A stretch of 64,000 nucleotides of DNA from Helicobacter japonicus. GTDB taxonomy: Bacteria > Campylobacterota > Campylobacteria > Campylobacterales > Helicobacteraceae. The translations under genes and the position numbers were made by a program. Shown in pieces: positions 36,872-47,001 of the stretch. The notes beneath the pieces were generated by a model, which saw only the letters and a list, made by a program, of their open reading frames with translations, was not told the DNA's origin and ran no database searches. Within the stretch, counting starts at the first letter, position 1, and each line of letters opens with the position of its first letter. The stretch is taken from NCBI RefSeq assembly GCF_000762845.2, contig NZ_JRMQ02000008.1, positions 1 to 64,000 on the forward strand, written 5' to 3'.

Positions 36872-38203
36872 ATGTTTAAACGTATATGGACTAGGTATAA
36901 GGATTCTAATTTTCGCACAAATGTGATATTTTGCCTGATTTTAGGCATTAATTTATGTTTTTTATTCCTTGCTTGTGGGGATATGAGTATTCATCATAAA
37001 GAAGCTGCAGGATTGTTTTATTCTGATGATTTGGCATTTGTGCTTGCAAGATATTCTATTGCGCTTTTCGGGCAGAATGATTATGCTCTGCGTGCGCCTT
37101 TTATTTTGATACACGCGTGCAATATGTTTCTTTTCTATAAGATTTCTAGAATTTACCTTAAAAAACCACGAGATGCGTTAGTAGTGGTGATGATTTATGC
37201 CCTTTTACCAGGTATTATTTTTAGTGCGTTATTTGTAATAAAAAGTGGGCTTATTATTTGTGTAACGCTTTTGTGTTGTTATTTTCAACTTAAAAATCAA
37301 AAGATAATGCTTTATGCTGTGATGTTGGTGGCCGTATTTTTAGACGGGAGCTTTGCGATTTTGTTTTTTGCATTATTTTTCTTTGCGCTTAAGAACAAAA
37401 ATGTGTTTGGTATGTCTCTTTCACTTTTATTTTTTGCACTAAATATGTATCTTTTTGGGTTAGATATTTCGGGTGTGCCGCGTAATCATTTTCTGTCAAA
37501 TCTAGGTCAAATGATGTTTTTCTTTTCACCCCTTTTGCTTTTGTATTACTGCTATACGCTTGTAAATGCACTAAGAAAGCAAAACAATATACTTGTAAGC
37601 ATTGGTGCGACTTCTATGTTTTTTGTTATTTTGCTTTCCATTCGCCAAAATGTGGATTTGGAGAGTTTGTTTCCTATGAGCGTGGTTGCACTTCCTGTGG
37701 CTATACGGCAATTTTTTTCGGATATGAGAATCCGTCTAAGCCCTTTTAGGACGAACTATGTGAGACGTTTTGCTGTCATTTTCACACTTCTTTTAATACA
37801 AAGCTTTGTCTTATACTACAATAAGATTCTCTATCTTTTTGGTATAGAGCAACATTTTGCAAGCTCATATTATATCAGTAAGGATATTGCTAGAGAATTG
37901 CATCAAAGGGGTATTGAATCTGTGGGTGTGGGCAATGATAAACTTGCTTTAACTTTAAGATTTTATGGAATAGAGCAAGCAACAACGCCTTATCTACTTC
38001 CGATAAAAAATCTTAATGAGCATTATGAAAATGAGATTCCTATTGTATATTTAGGCAAAAAGGTTGCTTCTTTTGTGTTACTTCCCACCAAGCAAAGCTC
38101 CCCTATTACTACCACGCAAGCAAGACTAAAGCAAAAAAGTAAAGATTCTAAAAAACCGCGCGAATCTCCCATACCGCCTACACAAAATACTCATACACCA
38201 TAG
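36872..38203 (+). CDS. Polytopic membrane protein, possible GT-C (PMT/ArnT-like) glycosyltransferase
   Basis: 443 residues with ten to twelve hydrophobic helices, followed by a periplasmic-type domain (about 335-420) and a Pro/Ser/Thr/Lys-rich tail. The first loop has acidic and His residues followed by YSIALFGQNDYALRAPF, which resembles the catalytic first loop and RLP-type segment of GT-C glycosyltransferases using polyprenyl-phosphate sugars. Similarity is by pattern only. It starts 8 nt after ilvA and is followed by the pseudopilin-like gene. A homolog of unknown function is remembered near carA in H. pylori. Confidence 0.6.
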   Translation: MFKRIWTRYKDSNFRTNVIFCLILGINLCFLFLACGDMSIHHKEAAGLFYSDDLAFVLARYSIALFGQNDYALRAPFILIHACNMFLFYKISRIYLKKPRDALVVVMIYALLPGIIFSALFVIKSGLIICVTLLCCYFQLKNQKIMLYAVMLVAVFLDGSFAILFFALFFFALKNKNVFGMSLSLLFFALNMYLFGLDISGVPRNHFLSNLGQMMFFFSPLLLLYYCYTLVNALRKQNNILVSIGATSMFFVILLSIRQNVDLESLFPMSVVALPVAIRQFFSDMRIRLSPFRTNYVRRFAVIFTLLLIQSFVLYYNKILYLFGIEQHFASSYYISKDIARELHQRGIESVGVGNDKLALTLRFYGIEQATTPYLLPIKNLNEHYENEIPIVYLGKKVASFVLLPTKQSSPITTTQARLKQKSKDSKKPRESPIPPTQNTHTP

Positions 38204-38218
38204 GCAAATTCTAAGCAT

Positions 38219-38902
38219 ATGAAAATTTTTGAGTATATCATCGCTATAAGCCTTTTACTTATTCTTTTTTTGCTCTCTCCTAAATATACTTCTAATCATT
38301 CTTTAGAAGTTGCACATAGTAGTCTTTTGGCACATCTTAAAATGCTTCAAATGACTGCTTTAAGTGATGATAGTGCATTTTTACAGGGTGCAGATACACG
38401 CGATATGCTCCGTAACTATCCTTCACTCAATGCAAACGCTTTGCTTTCTCATCATCATAATGCGATGTGGCAAGTGCAATTTCATCTTGGCAAGGTCTAT
38501 ACTACACATAGCTATAGTCTATATATTGATACACCACGATTTGCTTCAACTACACATTTTGATTCTCGCCCTATGGCTGGGGATATTATCCTTAAAAATA
38601 TGGATAGAAAATGCCTAAGTGCATACAATAACACAAACACTGCACAGGAGTGCAAGAATAATGCTTTTATGTTTGTGCGTTTGGGAGAATATTTTGGTGT
38701 GGAGCATATTCTTATAGAATCTGATAGCTTTTGCAAAGAAAGACAAGGTGCGCGTGTTTATTTTGATAGATATGGCACACCTTATTGCGGAAATATACCT
38801 ACACCATTGCGCTCGCCTTTTAAGGTTACACTTCTTAAGGGCACGTATATGAAAAGTGTGTGTATTTTACCGCAAAATGGGCTTATTACCACGCAGTGTT
38901 AA
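38219..38902 (+). CDS. Pseudopilin-like (GspH-type) anchored protein
   Basis: 227 residues with one N-terminal hydrophobic helix (about 6-20) starting MKIFEYIIA. The rest is exported in style, with six Cys. The order of a hydrophobic helix bearing an early Glu, an amphipathic stretch ([14 protein letters not shown]) and beta-rich C-terminus ending in [13 protein letters not shown] and LPQNGLITT recalls GspH minor pseudopilins. However, the prepilin peptidase leader is not canonical: no Gly/Ala before the helix, and Glu is not at +5. It may therefore stay uncleaved. The 3' end overlaps the convergent chemoreceptor gene by 4 bp. Function unknown. Confidence 0.55.
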   Translation: MKIFEYIIAISLLLILFLLSPKYTSNHSLEVAHSSLLAHLKMLQMTALSDDSAFLQGADTRDMLRNYPSLNANALLSHHHNAMWQVQFHLGKVYTTHSYSLYIDTPRFASTTHFDSRPMAGDIILKNMDRKCLSAYNNTNTAQECKNNAFMFVRLGEYFGVEHILIESDSFCKERQGARVYFDRYGTPYCGNIPTPLRSPFKVTLLKGTYMKSVCILPQNGLITTQC

Positions 38903-40284
38903 TTGTTTGAATTTTGTGCTTCTAGTATCTCTATGAATCTATGGCTATGTTGTTCTAGTGTGTTAAGATTCTCAATAATGATTTGTGAATTTTGTGTTGT
39001 GATATTTTCGTGAAGAAGCATAATGGCATTTTTGACACAATCAAGCATTTCTTTTTGTAAGTTAGATAGAGAGCGCATATCGATATGGAGTGTCTCTAGA
39101 TTCTCTTCTTGGGCTAAAAGCTTACCTGTGGGGAGTGTATGTTCAAAATCTAATATTTCTTTACCAAGATTGAAGCTAAGATATACGCTTGATTTATATA
39201 CTATATGCTCAAGTTTGCTTATACTTAATAAAAGTCGCTTCGAGAGCTGCTGGAATGCCGTAAAGAGATTAGAAGTGCTTTGCTCCATTGTATCAAATAT
39301 ATGATTGAAGTGATTTGTGCGCTCACTACTCTGCTCTGCAATATTTGCAATTTTTGATGAACTTGCTGTGATTTGCTCAATTTCTTGTTGCATTGTCTGT
39401 ATCACAATAGAGATATCATTTGTTGCTTTATGAGTGCGCTCGGCTAATTTCCTCACCTCATCAGCCACGACAGCAAATCCTCTTCCGTGTTCCCCTGCTC
39501 TTGCTGCCTCAATAGCTGCGTTTAAAGCAAGGAGATTTGTTTGTCCTGCAATGTCTGTGATGATGCCAAGCACCTCGCTAATATCACGCGATTTTGAAGC
39601 AAAATTATCAATGATAGTGCTATTTTCAGTGATAAGTTCTGTGAGGTCGCTAATGGAATTTGTGATAGATGATACATCTTCCTTAGAATTAAGCGAGAGA
39701 GTTTTCATACTTTCTACATTCTCATCTACAAGTTTCATATATTCCATATCGTTTTCTAAATCTGCACTAATAGTTGTTAGGTCTGTGTTTTGATTTTCTA
39801 AACTCATATCCATAAGCGACTTAGCAAGAGCATTTTTGACATTATCTTTAGCATTTTGTTCAATGCTTGAAAGTGCTTGATTGATTGCTTGAATATTGCT
39901 CACAAAGGCTCCCTTAAGTCCTTGCTCAAATGCTTTGCGATAGAATTTTCCCTCTTGTGCGCAGCGAATAGACGCGCTAATTTCACGCATAAAAGCTTCA
40001 ACATTATCAATAAGAGTATTGACATTGTCTGCGAGTTTGTGCAAATCTTTATCAACATTAATATGAAGCAGACGCTTTTCAAATTTACCCTCACGATAAT
40101 ATTGTGAAATATTCACGACTTGCTGGATAAAACGTGCCCTTTTAGCAAAGTGATGGTAGCCAAGATATGAAAAAATCATAATCAGAATATAGCAGAGGAT
40201 ATGCCAACTTATCCCATAAAATATAATATCTATACCGATACCAATCAGGCTAAGAGCCACCACGAATGCAGTCATTATTTTCAT
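38899..40284 (-). CDS. Membrane-anchored methyl-accepting chemoreceptor with degenerate CZB-like tail
   Basis: 461 residues. Two adjacent N-terminal helices (about 5-50) are joined by a very short turn, so there is no periplasmic sensor. A HAMP-like region follows, then the signalling tip [23 protein letters not shown]. The C-terminal 100 residues align with the CZB domain of the TlpD-type receptor at 29761 (LEHIVYK against LDHVVYK), but the zinc Cys and the paired His are gone. Input must therefore be cytosolic, membrane energy or via another protein. It lies downstream of tRNA-Lys on the same strand. Confidence 0.87.
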   Translation of the reverse strand: MKIMTAFVVALSLIGIGIDIIFYGISWHILCYILIMIFSYLGYHHFAKRARFIQQVVNISQYYREGKFEKRLLHINVDKDLHKLADNVNTLIDNVEAFMREISASIRCAQEGKFYRKAFEQGLKGAFVSNIQAINQALSSIEQNAKDNVKNALAKSLMDMSLENQNTDLTTISADLENDMEYMKLVDENVESMKTLSLNSKEDVSSITNSISDLTELITENSTIIDNFASKSRDISEVLGIITDIAGQTNLLALNAAIEAARAGEHGRGFAVVADEVRKLAERTHKATNDISIVIQTMQQEIEQITASSSKIANIAEQSSERTNHFNHIFDTMEQSTSNLFTAFQQLSKRLLLSISKLEHIVYKSSVYLSFNLGKEILDFEHTLPTGKLLAQEENLETLHIDMRSLSNLQKEMLDCVKNAIMLLHENITTQNSQIIIENLNTLEQHSHRFIEILEAQNSNN

Positions 40285-40369
40285 AGTTCAAGCCTTGAGT
40301 AATATTTTAAAATTGTATCTTTGTTTTTCCGTTTTTGTGAGAATCTACAAAAATGGCAGAAAAGGTAAA

Positions 40370-40445
40370 TGGTGGACGCGCAGAGGATCGAACTCTGGAC
40401 CCACTGATTAAGAGTCAGTTGCTCTACCAGCTGAGCTACGCGTCC
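40370..40445 (-). tRNA. tRNA-Lys (anticodon CUU)
   Basis: Reading the minus strand from 40445, a 7-bp acceptor stem GGACGCG/CGCGTCC, a D-arm with AGCTCAGCTGGTAGAGC, anticodon stem ACTGA/TCAGT with loop CTCTTAA, and a T-arm with GTTCGATCC can be folded. The loop gives anticodon CTT, reading AAG (Lys). Discriminator A at 40373 is followed by an encoded CCA (40372-40370). All cloverleaf features are intact. Confidence 0.97.
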
Positions 40446-40498
40446 ATTAAGCTTATAAGATTTGTTGTGTAAGGATTGAAATCCTATAAGGAAGCATA

Positions 40499-40504
40499 AT
40501 TATA
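40499..40504 (-). promoter_or_regulatory. Candidate -10 box for tRNA-Lys
   Basis: TATAAT on the minus strand about 54 nt upstream of the mature tRNA 5' end. A small hairpin (AGGAT-TGAA-ATCCT, 40472-40485) lies in the presumed leader. The remaining bases to the fabH stop are AT-rich with no gene. Confidence 0.4.
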
Positions 40505-40565
40505 CTTTGTGGAATGTTAGTTTTTGCTTTATTGGAGGTAAGATTCTATAAATTTATGTATAGAA

Positions 40566-41558
40566 TTAAAGTGTTTTACCACCAAAATACACGAGTGCAG
40601 ATCCCCAAGTTAGACCTCCACCAAAAGCATCAAGTAGCATCAAATCACCATATTGAAGTTTTTTTTCTTCATAGACATCATTTATTGCCATAGGGATAGA
40701 GGCTGCTGAAGTGTTACCATATTTATGCACACTTATGACAATTTGTTCTTCTGTAAAATGAAGATTTTCACCTACGGCATTAATAATACGCAGATTAGCT
40801 TGATGAGGGATAAAAAATGCGACATCTTTTGGTGCAATATTATTTTTTTCCATAATGTCTTTTACATCAGACACAAGTGTTTTAACTGCAATTTTGAAAG
40901 TTTCATTGCCTTTCATTTGCACATATGAATCCGCAAATTGCGTTTCCTGTCCAAAATATGTATGTGTGCGTGGCACACAAAGAAAATCTTGATATCTGCC
41001 ATTTGCTCCAAGATGCACATCAAGGATAGAGGCATTTTTATCTTTAGTGGCACTGATGACACACGCACCTGCCCCATCACCAAAAAGCACACAAGTGCTT
41101 CTATCGCTAAAGTCAAGCACCGAACTTAACTTTTCTACACCAATAATAAGAATTTGTTTAAAAGTGCCAGATTCTATAAATGATTTTGCAATGCTAAGAA
41201 GATAGATAAAACCACTGCACGCTGCAGCAATATCAAAAGCCGCTTTATTTTCAATACCAAGCTTAAAAGAAGTAACACAAGCAGTGCTAGGCATATTGAG
41301 ATAGTCTGGACTAAGTGTTGCTACAATCACTGCATCAATATCTTTTGGGCTAACACCTGCGCGTTCCATCGCGAGCTTACCTGCTTCATAGGCAAGGTCG
41401 CTTGTTTGCTGACCATATTGTGCGAAATAACGTGTTTTGATGCCTGTGCGTTTAGTAATCCATTCATCACTTGTGTCAAGTGTCTTTTCAAAATCCGTAT
41501 TATTTATGGCGGTAGGAGGGATGTAAGAGGCAATTGATTTCATTGAGGCGTATAACAT
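40566..41558 (-). CDS. fabH: Beta-ketoacyl-ACP synthase III
   Basis: 330-residue condensing enzyme starting fatty-acid synthesis from acetyl-CoA and malonyl-ACP. The triad is seen as Cys in [10 protein letters not shown] (about residue 115), His in PHQANLRI and Asn in GNTSAAS. ATG at 41558 follows AAGGAT and gives the family's usual length; a longer frame to 41612 would run into plsX. Last gene of ndk-yceD-rpmF-plsX-fabH, with an 8-nt gap to plsX. Confidence 0.97.
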   Translation of the reverse strand: MLYASMKSIASYIPPTAINNTDFEKTLDTSDEWITKRTGIKTRYFAQYGQQTSDLAYEAGKLAMERAGVSPKDIDAVIVATLSPDYLNMPSTACVTSFKLGIENKAAFDIAAACSGFIYLLSIAKSFIESGTFKQILIIGVEKLSSVLDFSDRSTCVLFGDGAGACVISATKDKNASILDVHLGANGRYQDFLCVPRTHTYFGQETQFADSYVQMKGNETFKIAVKTLVSDVKDIMEKNNIAPKDVAFFIPHQANLRIINAVGENLHFTEEQIVISVHKYGNTSAASIPMAINDVYEEKKLQYGDLMLLDAFGGGLTWGSALVYFGGKTL

Positions 41559-41566
41559 TGTAATCC

Positions 41567-42559
41567 TTATTCCAGACTTTTTTGTGCAAAAGTAGTGGTA
41601 AGCTTGGCACAAATATCAGATGAAATAGCGTGTAAAGCTTGATAAATAGCACATTCAATAGCACGAGCGTTGGAACTTCCGTGACTAATAATCACAACTT
41701 TTTGCACACCAAGCAATGGTGCGCCACCATATTCACTATGATCCATTTTTTTCTTTAGTCGTTTAAATACACCACCCAAAAAGAGTGCGCCAAACATTGA
41801 ACAAATACAAGATTTAATTTCTTTTTTCAACACATTGCTTATTGCAAAAGCTACACCCTCACTTGCTTTTAATACAAGATTCCCACTAAATCCATCACAT
41901 ACAATCACATCAACACTGCCATTAAAAATATCTCGTCCTTCGACATTACCTTTGAAAAAGTCAAAGCTTTTTAAAAGCTTAAAGGTAGCTTTGGTTAATT
42001 CATTGCCTTTGTTGTCTTCTTCGCCATTAGATAGAAGTCCAACGCGTGGATTTTCAAAGCCTACAACATTTTTTGCGTATTCATAACCCATAATGGCAAA
42101 ATCTACAAGATATTCGGGCTTACAATCTGTATTTGCTCCTGCATCAAGAATAATACTTGGTTTATCAGTGATATTTGGCATAGTAGTGCATATTGCAGGG
42201 CGAGATACGCCTTTAATGCGTCCAATTTTAAGAGTAGCTAAGCTCATCGTTGCTCCGCTGTGTCCAGGTGAGACAAGTGCATCTGCTCCACCATTTTTTA
42301 GAATCTCGGTAGCTTTAAAGATAGAAGATTCTGTCCGTTTAGTAGCACTTGAGGCAGATTCTTCCATACGAATATAATCTATGCAATGCACGATTTCTAC
42401 GCGTGATTGAAGATGTGAGGGGATAAGGGGAGTAATTTGTGCTTCATCGCCAACAATTATAGCAATAAATTCACGAGATTCTAATGCCTGTAATACTCCT
42501 TGAACGATAGGTGTTACTCCATTATCTGCGCCCATAACATCAATGGCTATTTTTAGCAT
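41567..42559 (-). CDS. plsX: Phosphate acyltransferase PlsX
   Basis: 330-residue enzyme making acyl-phosphate from acyl-ACP for phospholipid synthesis. The N-terminal [11 protein letters not shown] is diagnostic, followed by [12 protein letters not shown] and the [16 protein letters not shown] motif. ATG at 42559 has AAGGAG 5 nt upstream; an in-frame GTG at 42565 falls inside the site. Sits between rpmF and fabH in the widespread yceD-rpmF-plsX-fabH order. Confidence 0.97.
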   Translation of the reverse strand: MLKIAIDVMGADNGVTPIVQGVLQALESREFIAIIVGDEAQITPLIPSHLQSRVEIVHCIDYIRMEESASSATKRTESSIFKATEILKNGGADALVSPGHSGATMSLATLKIGRIKGVSRPAICTTMPNITDKPSIILDAGANTDCKPEYLVDFAIMGYEYAKNVVGFENPRVGLLSNGEEDNKGNELTKATFKLLKSFDFFKGNVEGRDIFNGSVDVIVCDGFSGNLVLKASEGVAFAISNVLKKEIKSCICSMFGALFLGGVFKRLKKKMDHSEYGGAPLLGVQKVVIISHGSSNARAIECAIYQALHAISSDICAKLTTTFAQKSLE

Positions 42560-42584
42560 AAGCACTCCTTAAAGAAACTTAAGA

Positions 42585-42734
42585 TTATTTGTAGCTGCCT
42601 GTAAATTTACTGATATGATGAGGCATTTTCCAGCTGCCATCTTTGTTTTTAATAGGTTTTGCAAGTGCCACTTTATAGTGTGTGCGTCTTTTTGCTGCTC
42701 GTGTTTTGCTTACGCGTCTTTTAGGAACTGCCAT
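42585..42734 (-). CDS. rpmF: 50S ribosomal protein L32
   Basis: 49-residue basic protein beginning [12 protein letters not shown] and ending ISKFTGSYK, a typical L32. The CxxC zinc pairs of some L32 forms are absent, so this is the zinc-free type. Its ribosome site AAGGAG lies within the last codons of yceD, 2 nt before which the upstream frame stops, so translation is coupled. Confidence 0.95.
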   Translation of the reverse strand: MAVPKRRVSKTRAAKRRTHYKVALAKPIKNKDGSWKMPHHISKFTGSYK

Positions 42735-42736
42735 TT

Positions 42737-43129
42737 TTACTCCTTCATCTCAAAATTTTTAGTGTGATAATCACTTCGTATAGATGTGATTTCACTTTCT
42801 AAAATATAATGTAAGTCAATAAAGCCATCAAAGAATTCAATAACATCAAAGCTATCAAGCCTTTTGCTTTGGCTTTGTGAATCCCAGATACCATCTGAAA
42901 TATACAAAACCAAAGGATAATTAATCGTCTCTGCATACATTTCACCGCTATTATCACACACAAGCTCAAGTTGTCCAGAAATGTTTCCATTTAATTGTAA
43001 AATTTGAGAATCTATACGTTTTATCTGCCCTTTAAGCGTGATATATTCGGTGATTGTTTTGCCCTCATTATCAATGCTAAGGGCAATATCTTTAGGCGAA
43101 GAAGAGATTTTTCTCATCGCGATTTTCAA
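42737..43129 (-). CDS. yceD: YceD/DUF177-family protein
   Basis: 130-residue protein. A beta-rich N-terminal half is followed by [10 protein letters not shown], in the place of the usual CxRC of this family, which here has lost its second Cys. The C-terminus is acidic. YceD homologs are needed for normal 23S rRNA accumulation in some bacteria and plants. Position before rpmF is the strongest evidence. The reading frame starts with TTG directly after the ndk stop; an ATG at 43117 is the alternative. Neither has a strong ribosome site. Confidence 0.75.
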   Translation of the reverse strand: MKIAMRKISSSPKDIALSIDNEGKTITEYITLKGQIKRIDSQILQLNGNISGQLELVCDNSGEMYAETINYPLVLYISDGIWDSQSQSKRLDSFDVIEFFDGFIDLHYILESEITSIRSDYHTKNFEMKE

Positions 43130-43543
43130 TTAACAAATCTCCCTTGCACCAAAGAAAAATGCTATTTCATTTTTTGCATTCTCAAGACTATCGCTTCCAT
43201 GCACCGCATTTGCATCAATACTATCTGCGAAATCAGCGCGAATTGTCCCTTTTGCCGCTTCTTTTGGATTTGTTGCGCCCATAAGCTCACGATTTTTTGC
43301 TACCGCATTTTTGCCTTCAAGCACCATTACAACTACTGGTCCGCTTACCATAAAATCAACTAAATCTTTAAAAAATGGTCGCTCTTTATGAATGGCATAA
43401 AAAGTTTCTGCTTCACATCGTGTAAGTTGTAGTTTTTTTATTGCTGCAATGCGGAGATTATTGCTTTCAAAGCGGTCAATAATTTTGCCAATCACACCTT
43501 TTTTGACTGCATCGGGCTTGATAATTGAGAGTGTTTGTTCCAT
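43130..43543 (-). CDS. ndk: Nucleoside diphosphate kinase
   Basis: 137-residue enzyme exchanging the gamma phosphate between nucleoside di- and triphosphates. The start [10 protein letters not shown] and the phospho-His in NAVHGSDS are both present. Length is normal. First gene of the ndk-yceD-rpmF-plsX-fabH run; AAAGGAAA precedes the ATG. Confidence 0.97.
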   Translation of the reverse strand: MEQTLSIIKPDAVKKGVIGKIIDRFESNNLRIAAIKKLQLTRCEAETFYAIHKERPFFKDLVDFMVSGPVVVMVLEGKNAVAKNRELMGATNPKEAAKGTIRADFADSIDANAVHGSDSLENAKNEIAFFFGAREIC

Positions 43544-43669
43544 AAATTTTCCTTTCTTTATTGGTATGTGGATTAAATGCTAAAAACTTCAGATTTTATC
43601 TAAAAAAAACTTGCTTTAATATAAATATTGATGTAGAAATAAAAAATAATTTTAAGGATATAATGTTTA

Positions 43670-44848
43670 TCAAGTGTTAATGGCTTCAAATAGTATAGGA
43701 TTTGTCGTAAAATCGGTGATAGCTTCTTCATACATATTAATGATGTTATCAATGCTTTTCTCAAGTGCATATTTTGCTGCACTTTTGGCATATTGCTCTT
43801 TCATCTGCTCTCGTTCTTTAGAGTGTTCTATCCAATAGTCAATTTTTGCGCTTAAATCCGCTATATTATTTGTTTTAAATAAGCTTCTTTCATCAAGGGC
43901 AAATTGTGTAGTAGCACTTATTTTAGAATCAGCAATAATAGGCACTAATCCAATAGAAATTGCCTCTAGGCAAGAAATAGCCTCGCTTTCAACTTCCGCG
44001 GTATGCACATATAAATGGCAACATTTAAGCTTTTCAATGAGTATGTTATTATCAATAAAGCCAAATTCAGGTGGATTGATTAAAAGTTTATCGCAGAGTT
44101 TGCGTAAATATTGCTCTTTTGGTCCAATTCCGTGTAGATGCAATTTGATATTGTTTGCATATTTACTTTGAGCAATAGCTTTTATCAAAATATCTTGCCG
44201 TTTTTCTTTAGAGAATCTCCCCACTGAAATAATATGAAAAAATGTATCATCAAATGGTTTCACGCAAGATCGCGCTGTATTAATTTGGAATCCATTACTT
44301 ATAACAAATTTTTTCCCACCATATCCTGCTTTTTGTATTTCTTCTTCCATAAGCTGACTTGGGCAGTGGATATGATGTGTGTAACGATAAAAAGCTTTAT
44401 AGAATCTCCTAAAAAGATAAGCATTAAACCACTCAAAGTTCATATTCATATTATAACTGATATGTTGAGGTTGGAGGTGAAATGCACTTATGTAGGGAAT
44501 CTTCATCTTTCTACACAAATGAACCCCTGCAATTTCTAATGCGAAAGGCAAATAAAAATGTGCAATATCACAACCTTTAAGGGCAGATTTTAAAATGTGA
44601 GAATCTGGTGAGCCAAAAATCATATGTTGCTTATGCGAAATTTCTGTAACAAGCGGAATATATCTTTCTTTGACAAAATAAAACTCTTCACCGCCATTTT
44701 GCTCATTACTTTCTTCTTGTGTGGGGCTTGTTGTAATTATACGAACGCAGTGTCCTCTCTTGGTTAAATCTCTTGCAAAGCGAAAGGCTGTCATAGAAGT
44801 GCCATTGCTTCTATCTTTATAACTATCTATGACTATGGCTATAATCAT
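43670..44848 (-). CDS. capJ: Cholesterol alpha-glucosyltransferase-like GT4 enzyme
   Basis: 392-residue GT-B glycosyltransferase. Landmark stretches DSYKDRSNGTSMTAFRF, KERYIPLVTEISHKQH, HLQPQHISYNM, YGGKKFVISNGF and FALDERSLF match, as far as I remember it, H. pylori HP0421 (CapJ/Cgt). That enzyme adds glucose from UDP-glucose to host cholesterol. The C-terminal donor site has ESEAISCLEAIS. It should lie at the inner face of the membrane. It follows manC with a 1-nt overlap (TAATG), linking it to nucleotide-sugar supply. Substrate cholesterol is inferred from homology only. Confidence 0.8.
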   Translation of the reverse strand: MIIAIVIDSYKDRSNGTSMTAFRFARDLTKRGHCVRIITTSPTQEESNEQNGGEEFYFVKERYIPLVTEISHKQHMIFGSPDSHILKSALKGCDIAHFYLPFALEIAGVHLCRKMKIPYISAFHLQPQHISYNMNMNFEWFNAYLFRRFYKAFYRYTHHIHCPSQLMEEEIQKAGYGGKKFVISNGFQINTARSCVKPFDDTFFHIISVGRFSKEKRQDILIKAIAQSKYANNIKLHLHGIGPKEQYLRKLCDKLLINPPEFGFIDNNILIEKLKCCHLYVHTAEVESEAISCLEAISIGLVPIIADSKISATTQFALDERSLFKTNNIADLSAKIDYWIEHSKEREQMKEQYAKSAAKYALEKSIDNIINMYEEAITDFTTNPILFEAINT

Positions 44849-46281
44849 TATTCACGTTGATAATCATCGCTCAAGCGCACGATGTCATCTTCACCTAAAT
44901 ATTCTCCCATTTGCACTTCAATAAGCACAAGAGGAAGGATTCCGGGATTTTCAAGTCTATGTACCTCACCCATAGGGATATAGGTGGATTCATTTGCTTT
45001 TAAAAAGCTTTCTTTTTCACCAATAGTGATGATTGCCGAGCCACTTACAACAATCCAATGCTCATTGCGATGATAATGTTTTTGTAGGCTCAATCTACCC
45101 CTTGGTTTGACGATAATTTGTTTAATTTTGTAATTTTGAGATTCTAATAAAATTGTATAGCTTCCCCAAGGACGATGAGCGGTTTTGTGAATCTTGGTAA
45201 TTTCAGGGTGAGAGATTTTTAGCATATTGACAATATCTTTGACTTGCTGCGAGTATCCTTTTTTTGCAATTAAGAGGCAATCATTTTCATCAATAATCAT
45301 TAAATCCTCTATCCCAATTCCTGCTACAAGTTTGTTTGACATAACAAAATTATTGACACAATCTTTTTGAATAAATGTATTTTTACTTGCATTATGTGCT
45401 TCATCAGTCTGGTATTCGCTTGATAGAGATTCAAAGCTTCCTATATCATTCCATACAAAATCTCCAGCCACACAAGCAACTTTTTGACTTTTTTCCATCA
45501 ATGCGTAATCTATACTAATATCAGGGAGATTTTCGCTCATTTTAGTGTCTAAGCGGATAAAATGCTCACTCTCCTTGTCTTTACTTGCTTCAAGGGTAAG
45601 TTTGCAGCCTTCATAGATTTGCGGACTATGCTCTTTGATTTCTTTTAAAAAAACTTCCGCTTTAAAACAAAACATACCGCTATTCCACAAATAATTACCA
45701 TTTTTTACATAGTTTGTAGCATCTTCAAGGGAAGGTTTTTCAATAAATTTTTCTACCACATTATCTTTTGCTTTTATGTAACCATAGCCTGTGTGCGGAC
45801 AAGTTGGCTTAATACCAAAGGTAACCAAAAATCCTTTTTGTGCTAAATCTATAGCTTCTTGTATGGCTTTTTGGTAAGCGGGGGCATCTTTTATGAGGTG
45901 GTCGCTTGGGAGAGCAAGGATTATATCGTCTTGTTTTTTTGAGAGCGTAAAATCTTCAAAGACTTTAAGAGCTGCAAAAGTAAGAGCGGGAGCAGTATTT
46001 TTGCTTACAGATTCTAAAATAAATTCTTGTAATGGAATCTTCGCTTTATGTGCTTGTTCTTGAGCAATGAAGTAGTGATTATCATTGGTAATGATTTGAA
46101 AGCTACCATCGTGGCTTTTACACAAAAATTCATTGCGCACAAGTGTTTGGCTAAAAAGTGAGTGTGATGGTGTTTGAGAATCTTCTGAAGGGAGCAGAGA
46201 TACAAATTGTTTAGGCAAAAGCTCACGTGATAGAGGGAAAAGTCTTGTGCCAGAGCCACCACAAAGAATTGAGATCGTCAT
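44848..46281 (-). CDS. manC: Mannose-1-phosphate guanylyltransferase / mannose-6-phosphate isomerase
   Basis: 477-residue bifunctional enzyme. The N-terminal pyrophosphorylase has CGGSGTRLFPLSRELLPKQF (residues 7-26) and the FVEKP-type FIEKPS. The C-terminal cupin (about 350-470) is the isomerase part, with the metal-binding HRNEHW and MGEVHRLEN. It makes GDP-mannose, the precursor of GDP-fucose for Lewis-type or other O-chains. In operon with serB upstream (2-nt gap) and the glucosyltransferase downstream. gmd and the fucose synthase are not in the window. Confidence 0.94.
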   Translation of the reverse strand: MTISILCGGSGTRLFPLSRELLPKQFVSLLPSEDSQTPSHSLFSQTLVRNEFLCKSHDGSFQIITNDNHYFIAQEQAHKAKIPLQEFILESVSKNTAPALTFAALKVFEDFTLSKKQDDIILALPSDHLIKDAPAYQKAIQEAIDLAQKGFLVTFGIKPTCPHTGYGYIKAKDNVVEKFIEKPSLEDATNYVKNGNYLWNSGMFCFKAEVFLKEIKEHSPQIYEGCKLTLEASKDKESEHFIRLDTKMSENLPDISIDYALMEKSQKVACVAGDFVWNDIGSFESLSSEYQTDEAHNASKNTFIQKDCVNNFVMSNKLVAGIGIEDLMIIDENDCLLIAKKGYSQQVKDIVNMLKISHPEITKIHKTAHRPWGSYTILLESQNYKIKQIIVKPRGRLSLQKHYHRNEHWIVVSGSAIITIGEKESFLKANESTYIPMGEVHRLENPGILPLVLIEVQMGEYLGEDDIVRLSDDYQRE

Positions 46282-46283
46282 AT

Positions 46284-46922
46284 TTACTCCTTAAAAGGGA
46301 TATTGAGTGCTTTGGGGATTTCTCTTAAATCTTTTGTATCAATGATAATGTTTGCCTCTTTTTTAAGAATCTCCTTTGCACAAAAGGCTATGCGCACATC
46401 AGCATAGGCAAACATACTTAAATCATTTGCACCATCACCCACTACAATGCTATCTTTACGCGTGATGCCGAGTAGATTCTGCAAACGCTTAAGCATTATA
46501 CCTTTAGAATCGCTAAACATCATCTCTCCACCTACTTCACCGGTTAGGATAGAATCTTTATGATGTAAAACATTGGCAAAACTCGTATCAAGCCCCAAAA
46601 TATCTACAAAATAATCAGTAGCAATATGAAATCCTCCGCTAAAGCATACGACTTTGTAGTTTTGTGCCTTCAAAGCTCTCACACAAGGTAATGCACCATT
46701 CATAAGTGGTAGATTATGCGCTATCTCTGTGGCTTTTTGTAAGCTTAATCCTTTTAAGAGTGCTACACGATTTTTAAGACTTTGGTAAAAATCAAATTCC
46801 CCATTCATCGCTTTATGAGTGATTTTTTCAACTTTATCGCTAACATTATGTGCTTTGGCAAGTATATCAATCGTTTCGCCGTCCATAAGAGTAGAATCAA
46901 AATCAAAAACAACAAGCTTCAT
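46284..46922 (-). CDS. serB: Phosphoserine phosphatase SerB
   Basis: 212-residue HAD phosphatase ending the serine pathway. Motif I is DFDSTLMDGET (nucleophile Asp7, acid Asp9), motif II FSGGF, and motif III with GDGANDLSM. It lacks the N-terminal ACT domain of longer SerB proteins, which is normal for short types. It is divergent from the MetF-like gene; the 46923-47001 gap is AT-rich with no clear ribosome site for serB. Confidence 0.94.
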   Translation of the reverse strand: MKLVVFDFDSTLMDGETIDILAKAHNVSDKVEKITHKAMNGEFDFYQSLKNRVALLKGLSLQKATEIAHNLPLMNGALPCVRALKAQNYKVVCFSGGFHIATDYFVDILGLDTSFANVLHHKDSILTGEVGGEMMFSDSKGIMLKRLQNLLGITRKDSIVVGDGANDLSMFAYADVRIAFCAKEILKKEANIIIDTKDLREIPKALNIPFKE

Positions 46923-47001
46923 ATTAAATACAATGTCCTTGCAAAAAAAATGCTAAGATTATAGCATTTAGGATTTAAATTGCAATTAATGGGGAGTGAT
47001 G

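Noticed and set aside
40472-40485. AGGAT-TGAA-ATCCT hairpin as terminator of fabH
   Set aside because: Only a 5-bp stem without T-run; could equally be part of the tRNA leader.
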